Below, one piece after another: positions 29,803-35,773 of a stretch of 35,773 bases of DNA. Position 1 is the first letter of the stretch; each line of letters starts with the position of its first letter. A model generated the notes under the pieces. The model saw nothing but the letters and a program-made list of their open reading frames with translations. It made no database searches and had not been told where the DNA came from. Made by a program: the position numbers and the translations under genes. Source of the stretch: a virus; the IMG/VR virus record IMGVR_UViG_3300003322_000224, positions 1-35,773 of that record; one strand, written 5' to 3'.

Positions 29803-31013
29803 GCCTTACCCCCGTTGAGAGTGGAGAGAAGACGGAACACCTCTTGCAATTCGGACGAGCGCTTGAGCACGCCATCCTTTTTCACAAGCGCAAGCAGGTA
29901 GACGACGCGGGTCGGAACTTCGCAGGTGCTCAACGTCGCCGCGCGCTGCTCGGGCTCGACCGTACCCGTTCCGTCGCAAACGCAGCACTCTTGATCTGTC
30001 CCAATGTCTGGGTCGCGCGTAACCCATCCCGACCCGTGGCATGCATTGCAGGGTTCGCCTGCTTGCTGCTCCCCCTTCGGTTCGGCCGGTGCGGCATCGC
30101 CGTATGTACTGAACTTGCATCGGCATCCCGCGCAAATATCAGCCGGATCGCACGACGACTTCGGTTCGGCCGGTGCGGGGGCGGCAATCTTCGCGCCGTG
30201 GTGGTACAGCATCATGCCGAAGTTCGCAACGTCGATCGGGTCGCCCTTCTCGACGTGTTCGCGCAGCATGCGGGATAAGTCGGCAGGATCGCATCCTTCC
30301 CAGCCGCTACGACCTTTGGCGCGTGACTTAGCCACCTTCGCCTTCATTGCGCGCGCGAACGAATCGACCGCGATATTGTCGGTGTTGTCGTGCGGCGCTA
30401 CAGCCGGCGCAGCGGGGGCGGCGCGACGCATCCCATCGAGTTCAGCACGCCATTCGACAATTCGCGGATCGGCCTCATGCGTTGTGTCGATCAGCGTTTC
30501 GAGTTGACGTGCGCGATCTTCCCCGGCTTGCGGCTGTGGGGAGTGATTTCCGCGCTCTATAAGCGTGTCGATTGCCGCCACAGCGGCGCGCGCTGCGATC
30601 TCCCAATCGCATCCCGTTTCACGCTGGATTGCCTCGGTCACAGCGTCAATGTCGTCAGGATCGACCGGGCGCTCCACAGGGATCGCCCCGGCTTGCGGCG
30701 GCTGTGGGGCGGCGGCGCGAGCTTGTCCGAGTTCATCGAGCAATCGATTGACGGCGAAATTCATCCGCTCGAATACGCGCTCGTTCGCATGTTCGCGCAC
30801 GTCCTTCAGCGCGGACGATACTGTCTCGATCGTCTTCGGGCTGGCGATCATGCCGGGCGCGTGGTCCGTCACCCGAGCAACGTCCTGCGAGCGCGAGAGG
30901 GCGGCTATCGCTTGCTCAAGCGTTGACCGCGCGGTTTTGGCTAGCACCGCGTCGCCGCTCATCAGCAGGAGCAGGCGATCGGCTAGCGCTGAGGCTTCTT
31001 CCTGGTAGCTCAC
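29799..31013 (-). CDS. Hypothetical modular protein with DnaJ-type zinc motif
   Basis: 404 residues from the GTG at 31013, which overlaps the XRE gene's stop (GTGA) and has AAAGGAAAGG upstream. The N-terminus is helical (SALADRLLLLMSGDAVLAKT). The middle has charged low-complexity linkers. Near the C-terminus CDPADICAGCRC is followed by CNACHGSGW and CCVCDGTGTV, two CxxCxGxG units as in the DnaJ cysteine-rich domain. The C-terminal helix region (VVYLLALVKKDGVLKRSSEL) is not recognised. No J-domain is present, so it is not a co-chaperone in the usual sense. Confidence 0.6.
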   Translation of the reverse strand: MSYQEEASALADRLLLLMSGDAVLAKTARSTLEQAIAALSRSQDVARVTDHAPGMIASPKTIETVSSALKDVREHANERVFERMNFAVNRLLDELGQARAAAPQPPQAGAIPVERPVDPDDIDAVTEAIQRETGCDWEIAARAAVAAIDTLIERGNHSPQPQAGEDRARQLETLIDTTHEADPRIVEWRAELDGMRRAAPAAPAVAPHDNTDNIAVDSFARAMKAKVAKSRAKGRSGWEGCDPADLSRMLREHVEKGDPIDVANFGMMLYHHGAKIAAPAPAEPKSSCDPADICAGCRCKFSTYGDAAPAEPKGEQQAGEPCNACHGSGWVTRDPDIGTDQECCVCDGTGTVEPEQRAATLSTCEVPTRVVYLLALVKKDGVLKRSSELQEVFRLLSTLNGGKA

Positions 31014-31192
31014 ATCCTTTCCTTTGGCGCCATAGCGCCGGTTTTCAGTTGAAACAGTTCTCGCGCTGCCGCCGGCATTGTGGTTTGGCCGGATTCCCAA
31101 TTGCGCCACGTGCGATCAGTTACGCCGACGAGCTTTGCGGCTTTCGCCTGTGTCAGCTTGGCGGCTTTGCGAGCCTTTTTGACGGAGTTCAT
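31010..31192 (-). CDS. XRE-family helix-turn-helix regulator
   Basis: 60 residues. Almost the whole protein is an XRE/Cro-type helix-turn-helix: KKARKAAKLTQAKAAKLVGV, then TDRTWRNWESGQTTMP. It is likely a DNA-binding regulator of the leftward operon. As it sits in mid-operon and not in a divergent switch, it is probably not the main repressor or Cro. Its start shares one base with the upstream stop (TGATG). Confidence 0.8.
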   Translation of the reverse strand: MNSVKKARKAAKLTQAKAAKLVGVTDRTWRNWESGQTTMPAAARELFQLKTGAMAPKERM

Positions 31193-31500
31193 CAGCAGTA
31201 TTGAGAGAGAATCTGTTGCGGGTACTGCTCGAAATGCTCGGCCAGCTCGTGCAGCGAGGTAATGACGATTTCTCCCGTCTGCGCATCACGCACCGCGACC
31301 GGCCGCCATCCGTTCACCACACCGTAGGCTTTCTCGTCGAGCACCCACTGGTCGGCGAAGTGCTTGAGCGCTTGTTCCAAGCTCTCGGCTGCGAATACCT
31401 CTGTCGGCTCGCCGATCCAGTAGAAATGAACCCGGCTATTGGTCGGCGGCGGCGCTATCTCGAGCCAGACGGCAATGCGATGAATGAGCGCGCGCAGCAT
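31192..31500 (-). CDS. Hypothetical phage protein
   Basis: 102 residues from the ATG at 31500 (MLRALIHRIAVWLEIAPPPT). Segments such as VHFYWIGEPTEVFAAESLEQ and GWRPVAVRDAQTGEIV suggest a small alpha/beta fold. Not recognised. The frame is open to 31728, giving an apparent 178-residue protein, but the extra part belongs to the frameshifted gene upstream, so the shorter form is annotated. Confidence 0.6.
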   Translation of the reverse strand: MLRALIHRIAVWLEIAPPPTNSRVHFYWIGEPTEVFAAESLEQALKHFADQWVLDEKAYGVVNGWRPVAVRDAQTGEIVITSLHELAEHFEQYPQQILSQYC

Positions 31501-31501
31501 G

Positions 31502-31710
31502 TCAGTTGCCCTCCCGAGCGCGGAGCATGGCGTCGGCGAACCTATAGGCTTGCTCAGCCCACAAGTCCCAGTGCTGACAACCCATTGGCCCGCACGACTG
31601 ACGATAAGTCCGTTAAGCGCCTTCGCCGCGAAGTAGTCGCGCAGTGTCATGCCGGTCGACCAATTCAATTCTGGTATCGGAAAAGCAAAATCGTTTGGTC
31701 CCACATCCAT
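31502..31710 (-). pseudogene. Frameshifted small phage gene (RDYFAAKA family)
   Basis: From the ATG at 31710 the frame reads MDVGPNDFAFPIPE and MTLRDYFAAKALNGL, the known start of a conserved small phage protein. It then drifts into unlikely sequence. In the -1 frame the expected end of the same family appears: QHWDLWAEQAYRFADAMLRA, stopping at 31502-31504 just before the next ATG. A single-base loss near 31600-31625 would explain this. It is a real mutation or a sequence error; no canonical slippery heptamer is visible. Without the shift the frame fuses to the next gene. Confidence 0.7.
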
Positions 31711-31803
31711 CTCCACGCCCGAGGGCAAGAATTCGAAAAAGCGGCCGCCGTACTGACCGGCCCAAAATCCGCGCGTCCGAGGTTTGCGCGCGGTGAGAGG
31801 GGG

Positions 31804-32319
31804 TTACAAATCCATGCTGCGTTGCCTGTCGCTCGGCGGTTTGAGGCTTATCTCGGTCTCAAGCTGAAGCATGTGATCGATCTTTCCTTGCTGCGCAGCC
31901 GTGGGATGCGTCATGGCTTTGAATTTCGTGATGACCGTTCCGCCGTCGGTGCAGTCGAATGTGAATCCGCTGAGAGATACGCTGTCCAGAACGATGTCCT
32001 CCCGCCCGCTCGCGCCGATGTGAAACTGAAGCTCATAGCCGACGGCTTCCCAATCGAACTTCAGCGGCATCCCGAGCTTCGGAAACTTGAGCGTCGTCAG
32101 GCCGTCCATTTCGTCTTCGACGAGTTGGCCTTGCCCCACGCGGCTCTCGTCGCGGCTGTAGATCGCGTGGCGCAACTGCGAGTCGAACTCGGACAGGATG
32201 TAGTTATTCGATCGCATCTCGAACGTGATGCAACAGCCTGCGCGGCGCTGACTACCGTGCAACTCGGATACGACTGTTACAGCGACGATCTTGGCCTTGG
32301 ACATGAGAAGGGAGAGCAT
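31804..32319 (-). CDS. Conserved phage protein beside the recombination genes
   Basis: 171 residues from the ATG at 32319, behind AAGGAG. The pattern is beta-rich: IVAVTVVSELHGSQRRAGCC, RSNNYILSEFDSQLRHAIYS, TTLKFPKLGMPLKFDWEAVG, then a C-terminal segment HPTAAQQGKIDHMLQLETEI. I recognise the layout from phage early operons that carry Sak4-type genes but know no assigned function. A single-strand-binding or recombination accessory role is a guess from context. The following 93 bases (31711-31803) hold no gene that I can support. Confidence 0.6.
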   Translation of the reverse strand: MLSLLMSKAKIVAVTVVSELHGSQRRAGCCITFEMRSNNYILSEFDSQLRHAIYSRDESRVGQGQLVEDEMDGLTTLKFPKLGMPLKFDWEAVGYELQFHIGASGREDIVLDSVSLSGFTFDCTDGGTVITKFKAMTHPTAAQQGKIDHMLQLETEISLKPPSDRQRSMDL

Positions 32320-32328
32320 TCGGGCTCC

Positions 32329-32673
32329 TTAAACGGTTTTTGCTTCAAAGCGCCGCGTCGATTCAAGCGTGCGCCATGCTTCGATGCGCGCTTGCGCTGC
32401 CACCATGCGCCATCTCAGCGTTTCCTCAAGCTCTACGGCGTCTTTAAGCGCTCCGAGCAGTTCGACGTAGGATGAATCTGCATATGCCTCGCGCTCCTGA
32501 GCTACCGCAGACTTGTGACCAGCAGTCTCTGCGTCACGCATCAAAAGGGCTTTCTTCGATTTTCGAAACTCTTCGAGATATACGCGATCGGCCTTAGCCT
32601 TCGCATATGCTGGCGCGTTATCCCGCATGTAGTCGAGCGCGCGAAAGATGTTGATCTCGCTTTCGTCGCTCAT
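32329..32673 (-). CDS. Conserved helical phage protein (Gp157 companion)
   Basis: 114 residues from the ATG at 32673 (ATGA overlap with the Gp157-like gene). The sequence is almost wholly helical: KADRVYLEEFRKSKKALLMR, AVAQEREAYADSSYVELLGA and ETLRWRMVAAQARIEAWRTL. This pattern is widespread next to Gp157-like and recombinase genes in siphovirus and podovirus early regions. Its function is not established. The acidic, coiled-coil nature suits a protein-protein adaptor. Confidence 0.7.
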   Translation of the reverse strand: MSDESEINIFRALDYMRDNAPAYAKAKADRVYLEEFRKSKKALLMRDAETAGHKSAVAQEREAYADSSYVELLGALKDAVELEETLRWRMVAAQARIEAWRTLESTRRFEAKTV

Positions 32674-33179
32674 TTGATTTCGAGCCTCTTGCCGCGCTCC
32701 AACCGGCATCCAGGAACGTCGTAACCGTCTTTCAATGCCTTCGCAATCAGCTTCTTGTCCGGCTTGGGCTCGGGCGGTGGCGGGGGCGCTGGATCGGTCA
32801 TGTAAGAGGCCGGTATCTGCCGCTCGTCTTCGACGATTACTTTCGGCGGATTCTCGCGCACCGACAGCGAGAAGTAGGGGCATTCGATCTTCTGGACGCC
32901 AGCCATCTGCATATTCATGAGCAGGTATTCGCGCACACGTTCGGCGCGCTTCTCAAGCGCCTTCGCCCGCGCGTTCATGGCTTCAACTGCCACGCCGATC
33001 TGCTCAGCCATGCCTTCGAGGTTGCGAATGACGAATGCGACGTTCTGCGATTTCGTCGTCAGGTCGCCGCTGATTGATTCCAGGGTGTCGGCGATCGTCT
33101 GCTCGTCGAGGTCCAATTCGGCGAGAGTGTTGGCCGCGTCGCGGTACTCAGCCGCTATTTGATAGAGCGTCAGTTCCAT
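32670..33179 (-). CDS. Gp157-family phage protein
   Basis: 169 residues from the ATG at 33179. It matches the Siphovirus Gp157 family: a helical N-terminus (ELTLYQIAAEYRDAANTLAE), a long coiled coil (QNVAFVIRNLEGMAEQIGVA, RAERVREYLLMNMQMAGVQK), then the beta segment PYFSLSVRENPPKVIVED and a proline-rich linker before a C-terminal KLIAKALKDGYDVPG. Proteins of this family are linked to phage resistance and recombination regions, but the biochemistry is not settled. Lies 7 bases after the Sak4-like gene. Confidence 0.8.
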   Translation of the reverse strand: MELTLYQIAAEYRDAANTLAELDLDEQTIADTLESISGDLTTKSQNVAFVIRNLEGMAEQIGVAVEAMNARAKALEKRAERVREYLLMNMQMAGVQKIECPYFSLSVRENPPKVIVEDERQIPASYMTDPAPPPPPEPKPDKKLIAKALKDGYDVPGCRLERGKRLEIK

Positions 33180-33186
33180 GTTGTCC

Positions 33187-34137
33187 TCAGTAAGGAATGT
33201 CCTGGTCTTCAAGGTCGCCTTGCGGCTGATCTGCCGATTCGAGTTGCTTCTTGCGCGCATCCTTGGAGGCCGTCAGAGCGTCTTCCGAGAGCTTGTCTTT
33301 GCGCGCCCGAGCAATCTTCACGGCACCCAGGTAGTGCTGTTTCAATTCGTCCATGTCGGCCGCGCCAGCGATAGCGGCCTGCCAGTCGGCTAGCTCGTCG
33401 GCGCTCATACCCTCCGGCTCAGGTTCCGCTTTCGGCTCGGCACCACTCTCAAGCCATTCGCGCAACATGACGCCCGTCTGCTCGCTGATCTTGAATGGAT
33501 CTTTTCCCGCGAACAGGCCCGTACGGTCCTTGGAAGGAAGCGCGTAGTTAGATTCGTGTTGCACATCGAGGATCACCGTCAGTTCGTATTCGAATCCATC
33601 GCGCTGCTCGGCCTTCATGCCCAACTTGACGACCTTCTTGCGCCCGTTTTCCTCAACTTGCGCCGTCTCTGTCTTGCTGCGCATCGTTACGATGATGTGC
33701 AGCGACGAGCGCAGGATTGTGTCGATGAACGCGCGGTGCCGCGGCGTCACATCGTTCCATGCAGACCACGAATTTCCCTTGTATCGAGCACGCGCGATTT
33801 CATCGACGAGCTCAAGGCATCCGCCGACACCGGACCATTCGTGCGTCGTGCTGTCGATGATGAGCACGTTGTATCCGGCTTGCTCGGCCTCCTGGACCTT
33901 CTTGATGAATGCCTCCGGCGTGTACGGCGGATTGAGGTCGTCCGCGTCGAATTCGACGTTCCACTTTGGATCGTCGGCGTACAGTTGCGCCGATCCTTTC
34001 TCGGTGTCGAGCAGAGCAATTTTTCCTCCGAGCCCTTTAGCAATCAAAAGGGCACCGATCGTCTTGCCCGCGCCGCTCGGGCCGGTGATACCGAGGCGAA
34101 GTTTCGACTTTTTGCGCACGGCTTTCGTGAACGCCAT
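33187..34137 (-). CDS. Sak4-like recombinase ATPase (AAA_24)
   Basis: 316 residues. Walker A is GPSGAGKT (residues 19-26) and Walker B is VLIIDS (91-96), in a RecA-like core with DTEKGSAQLY (44-53) after the first strand. The layout is that of AAA_24/Sak4 proteins, phage RecA-fold single-strand annealing recombinases. The C-terminal 90 residues are acidic and helical. It would drive homologous recombination of phage DNA with the Gp157-like and 171-residue neighbours and feed branches to the RuvC-like resolvase. The start follows AAGGAGAAAGGAA, a strong site. Confidence 0.85.
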   Translation of the reverse strand: MAFTKAVRKKSKLRLGITGPSGAGKTIGALLIAKGLGGKIALLDTEKGSAQLYADDPKWNVEFDADDLNPPYTPEAFIKKVQEAEQAGYNVLIIDSTTHEWSGVGGCLELVDEIARARYKGNSWSAWNDVTPRHRAFIDTILRSSLHIIVTMRSKTETAQVEENGRKKVVKLGMKAEQRDGFEYELTVILDVQHESNYALPSKDRTGLFAGKDPFKISEQTGVMLREWLESGAEPKAEPEPEGMSADELADWQAAIAGAADMDELKQHYLGAVKIARARKDKLSEDALTASKDARKKQLESADQPQGDLEDQDIPY

Positions 34138-34261
34138 TTCCTTTCTCCTTGATGGGCGCGGTGGCTATCCCTTGTCGCATCCCATGCTGATGTGTTTCGA
34201 ACCATTCCAACGCTTCTTGCGCTTGCTGCATGCCCCAATCGGGCCCATCGTCTTCGCTCAT
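34037..34261 (-). CDS. Small early protein overlapping the Sak4-like gene
   Basis: 74 residues from the ATG at 34261, behind GGGAGAAGC and overlapping the previous stop (ATGA). The first 40 residues (MSEDDGPDWGMQQAQEALEW, then FETHQHGMRQG) look like a genuine acidic helical protein. The last 30, read through 101 bases of the Sak4-like gene, are basic and low in pattern. The start junction supports it as real; the long overlap is unusual, and a truncated real product is possible. Confidence 0.5.
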   Translation of the reverse strand: MSEDDGPDWGMQQAQEALEWFETHQHGMRQGIATAPIKEKGNGVHESRAQKVETSPRYHRPERRGQDDRCPFDC

Positions 34262-34395
34262 GCGCTTCTCCCGACGTAAGGCGTATCCCGCATCGGATCG
34301 AGCACCGCCAGCACGGCCGCCGCAGTGGCTATCGCGATCGCGATGCCGAGCCAGATGAGCGCGAGTTGGCCGATTGACTTGATGACGCGCTTCAC
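34258..34395 (-). CDS. 45-residue single-pass membrane protein
   Basis: From a GTG at 34395 (GTGA overlap) to 34258. The peptide has a basic start (MKRVIKSIGQ), one strong membrane segment (LALIWLGIAIAIATAAAVLAV) centred on residue 20, and a short polar tail (DPMRDTPYVGRSA). Tiny membrane proteins in leftward early operons sometimes act in superinfection exclusion or host takeover; here that is inference only. Confidence 0.6.
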   Translation of the reverse strand: MKRVIKSIGQLALIWLGIAIAIATAAAVLAVLDPMRDTPYVGRSA

Positions 34396-34571
34396 GACGC
34401 CACCCCTTGCGCTGCACTCCATCCGATGAAAACGCCGAGCCCGACGACGACGAGCCACACGCCGATCGTTTCGCGGGCCTTAGCGATGCGGAGGAGGGCG
34501 TTGTCCCGGCGCGCGCGGCGCAGGCCTTCTTTCGAGAGCGTCACGACGACGCCCGGTTCGGTTGAACGCAT
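34392..34571 (-). CDS. 59-residue membrane protein
   Basis: From the ATG at 34571, preceded by the ideal GGAGGAATC. A basic, helical N-terminus (TLSKEGLRRARRDNALLRIA) is followed by one C-terminal membrane segment (IGVWLVVVGLGVFIGWSAA). It is a tail-anchored layout. It pairs with the next small membrane gene by GTGA overlap, so the two are probably made together. Frame is open further up to 34670 but the ribosome site decides the start. The 77 bases before it hold no gene. Confidence 0.6.
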   Translation of the reverse strand: MRSTEPGVVVTLSKEGLRRARRDNALLRIAKARETIGVWLVVVGLGVFIGWSAAQGVAS

Positions 34572-34648
34572 GATTCCTCCATAAATCGCGGCGTCCCACC
34601 GCAGCGGCGTATAGAAAATGAACAAGCGGCCGTCGCTTCGAAGATGAT

Positions 34649-35002
34649 TTAGTCTGCGGCCCTTCTCCAACCTTCGGGCGCGTTCTCTCGCTGGCGGCGG
34701 ATTTCGTAGTTGCCCGGCCCGATCGAAATCGACTCGTGCGTATCGAAGCTGCGCAGATGCTCGACGACAGCTTCCATCGCGTCCGTTGCCTCGATCACTT
34801 GCAGATACGAGACGAGTGGATCTTCGGTGTCGAAGACGATCACGTTTGGACGCGCTTCGATGACATGGTGATGTCCCGTCTCGCTATGGGCGACGATGAA
34901 CTTGCCGTTCTCGGTCGCCATCGGCTTGAGACCTTCCGGTAGTTTCTCGATCCGACGGATGAACAGGTCGCCTTGGGCAGCTTGATTCTTGAAAGTGCGC
35001 AT
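34649..35002 (-). CDS. Conserved phage protein paired with the DUF6745-like gene
   Basis: 117 residues from the ATG at 35002, behind AAAAGGAAC. The sequence has KNQAAQGDLFIRRIEKLPEG, then ENGKFIVAHSETGHHHVIEA and a C-terminal NYEIRRQRENAPEGWRRAAD. The GHHH cluster could bind metal. I know this pattern as a conserved gene beside DUF6745-type genes in phages and actinobacterial or proteobacterial islands. The two probably act together, function unknown. Eleven bases separate them. Confidence 0.7.
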   Translation of the reverse strand: MRTFKNQAAQGDLFIRRIEKLPEGLKPMATENGKFIVAHSETGHHHVIEARPNVIVFDTEDPLVSYLQVIEATDAMEAVVEHLRSFDTHESISIGPGNYEIRRQRENAPEGWRRAAD

Positions 35003-35013
35003 TGCAGTTCCTT

Positions 35014-35773
35014 TTAGGTACGAACCTCGGGTTTAAACGACATGGCGTCGAGGCCAAACGTCCATGCGTTGGCTGCGAGAGCCGTTTCGCATTCGCGAGG
35101 CACGGAGAGCACGAAAACGCGCCCCGTGCCACAGCGAACCTTTAGAAAGCGCTCCGGTCCAGAATCAGGAATTTCCGCTTCGAGCAACTGGCCGATCTCC
35201 GCATCGTCATCGGTATCGATCACCTTTGCGTCAAGTTGCTCGAGTACCTTCGCCCATCCGATGATTTCGCATGCCGCGCGCCGCTGCTCCATGTTCGGCC
35301 AGTGCAGCGCTTCGGACGCGGTGATGCGCTTCTCGACGATCCACTCGCGCGGCACTTCGATGCCGTGCCAAAAATAAATCTCGAACCCATCGCGCCAACG
35401 ATGCGAAGGGCCGTTCTCGCAATGCGGGCGGTTCTGCTCGTCGACCTTAAGCACTTCGGGCCGATCGCTGACGATGCAAAACTCCTCGTGCATGATGCGA
35501 AAGCCGCCTTCGATAGCACATGCTTCCCACGCTCGATACCGCTCGTGCTGAGGCAAAACAAGACCGAGCACATCGCGGAACGCCGTGAGATAGCAGTCGT
35601 ATGCGCTCCACATATTTCCGCCCTGATACATGCGATACCAGTTCTGGGCGCAGCGAAGCATGAAGATGTGATCGACGCCGAACTCTTGCCCAAGGTCCAG
35701 CGCAAGGGCGGCGAAACGCGGTCCAACCGTGGCCGAGTCCGTGGCCGAGTCCGTGGCCGAGTCCGTGGCCGAG
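35014..35773 (-). CDS. DUF6745-like protein (partial, N-terminus beyond edge)
   Basis: The frame is open from the right edge to 35014, giving at least 252 residues. Near the edge it starts in tetrapeptide repeats (SATD repeated) and continues with FGVDHIFMLRCAQNWYRMYQ and GNMWSAYDCYLTAFRDVLGL. It goes on with HEEFCIVSDRPEVLKVDEQN, WRDGFEIYFWHGIEVPREWI, and a C-terminal CGTGRVFVLSVP segment. This is the DUF6745 layout, in which short repeats precede the conserved domain. Function is unknown. An internal ATG at 35661 exists, but homology-like sequence continues upstream of it, so the real start lies outside. Confidence 0.8.
   Translation of the reverse strand, partial: SATDSATDSATDSATVGPRFAALALDLGQEFGVDHIFMLRCAQNWYRMYQGGNMWSAYDCYLTAFRDVLGLVLPQHERYRAWEACAIEGGFRIMHEEFCIVSDRPEVLKVDEQNRPHCENGPSHRWRDGFEIYFWHGIEVPREWIVEKRITASEALHWPNMEQRRAACEIIGWAKVLEQLDAKVIDTDDDAEIGQLLEAEIPDSGPERFLKVRCGTGRVFVLSVPRECETALAANAWTFGLDAMSFKPEVRT
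35729..35773 (+). repeat. 12-bp tandem repeat at the right edge
   Basis: GTGGCCGAGTCC is repeated exactly 3.75 times from 35729 to the last base. On the minus strand it encodes SATD repeats at the N-terminal side of the DUF6745-like protein. The sequence stops inside the array, which suggests that the repeat broke the assembly or was chosen as the end point. Confidence 0.85.

Noticed and set aside
31192-31728. A single 178-residue protein across this stretch.
   Set aside because: Its first part is the start of a different phage family whose true end is found in the -1 frame, so the fusion is a frameshift artefact.
31201-32475. 424-codon plus-strand frame opposite the leftward early genes.
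   Set aside because: It spans three genes with good starts and overlaps on the other strand and shows no protein motif.
1-35773. CRISPR arrays, diversity-generating retroelements, insertion sequences, tRNA genes.
   Set aside because: No spaced repeat array, reverse transcriptase motif (YxDD), transposase or tRNA cloverleaf was seen on either strand.

Overview
The window is most of the genome of a temperate, tailed phage that looks short-tailed (podovirus-like), from a GC-rich betaproteobacterial host. Codon use and protein style suggest Burkholderia/Paraburkholderia or a close relative; this host call is inference. It reads as phage DNA from edge to edge, with no host genes. Integrase, lysis and early genes follow each other without host sequence, and the probable attP region upstream of int appears intact. 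The DNA is therefore probably an excised, circular or virion-derived genome, opened inside a cytosine methyltransferase gene (left edge) and inside a tandem-repeat-bearing DUF6745-type gene (right edge). The repressor/cro switch is not in the window.

Region 1 (1-3293, + strand) is the rightward early operon. It holds the end of a C5-cytosine methyltransferase, a DUF1376 replication-type protein that carries a helically phased iteron array inside its own coding sequence (candidate origin), a winged-helix protein, a RuvC-like Holliday junction resolvase, two small phage proteins and a probable Q-like late regulator. A strong sigma70-type promoter lies in the 3' end of the Q-like gene and is followed within about 110 bases by two terminator hairpins. 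This is the layout of lambda pR'-tR', so late transcription probably starts here and is antiterminated.

Region 2 (3389-22325, + strand) is the head, tail and ejection operon: terminase small and large subunits, a spike-base-like protein, portal, FmdB-like zinc ribbon, scaffold, major capsid protein and decoration-like protein. Two internal terminators bracket the scaffold/capsid/decoration cassette. Then come two fibre-type genes (one with a signal peptide), two tail-tube/hub proteins, a GNAT acetyltransferase and four virion-internal (ejection) proteins, one with a murein-hydrolase-like domain. Region 3 (22400-25429, + strand) has an S74-terminated tail fibre, a further tail protein, and a lysis cassette with three holin-like membrane proteins around a T4-type lysozyme.

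Region 4 (25426-27157) holds a convergent outer-membrane beta-barrel-like moron, a 240-base regulatory/attachment region with 11-bp-phased CTACGC repeats, and a tyrosine integrase.

Region 5 (27154-35773, - strand) is the leftward early operon, read from the right edge towards int. It contains a DUF6745-type protein, small membrane proteins, a Sak4-like recombinase ATPase, a Gp157-family protein and companions, a frameshifted phage gene, an XRE regulator, zinc-binding proteins of unknown role, a small SAM methyltransferase and an AlpA/Xis-like protein. Most genes in this arm overlap by ATGA, GTGA or TGATG, so translation is probably coupled throughout.
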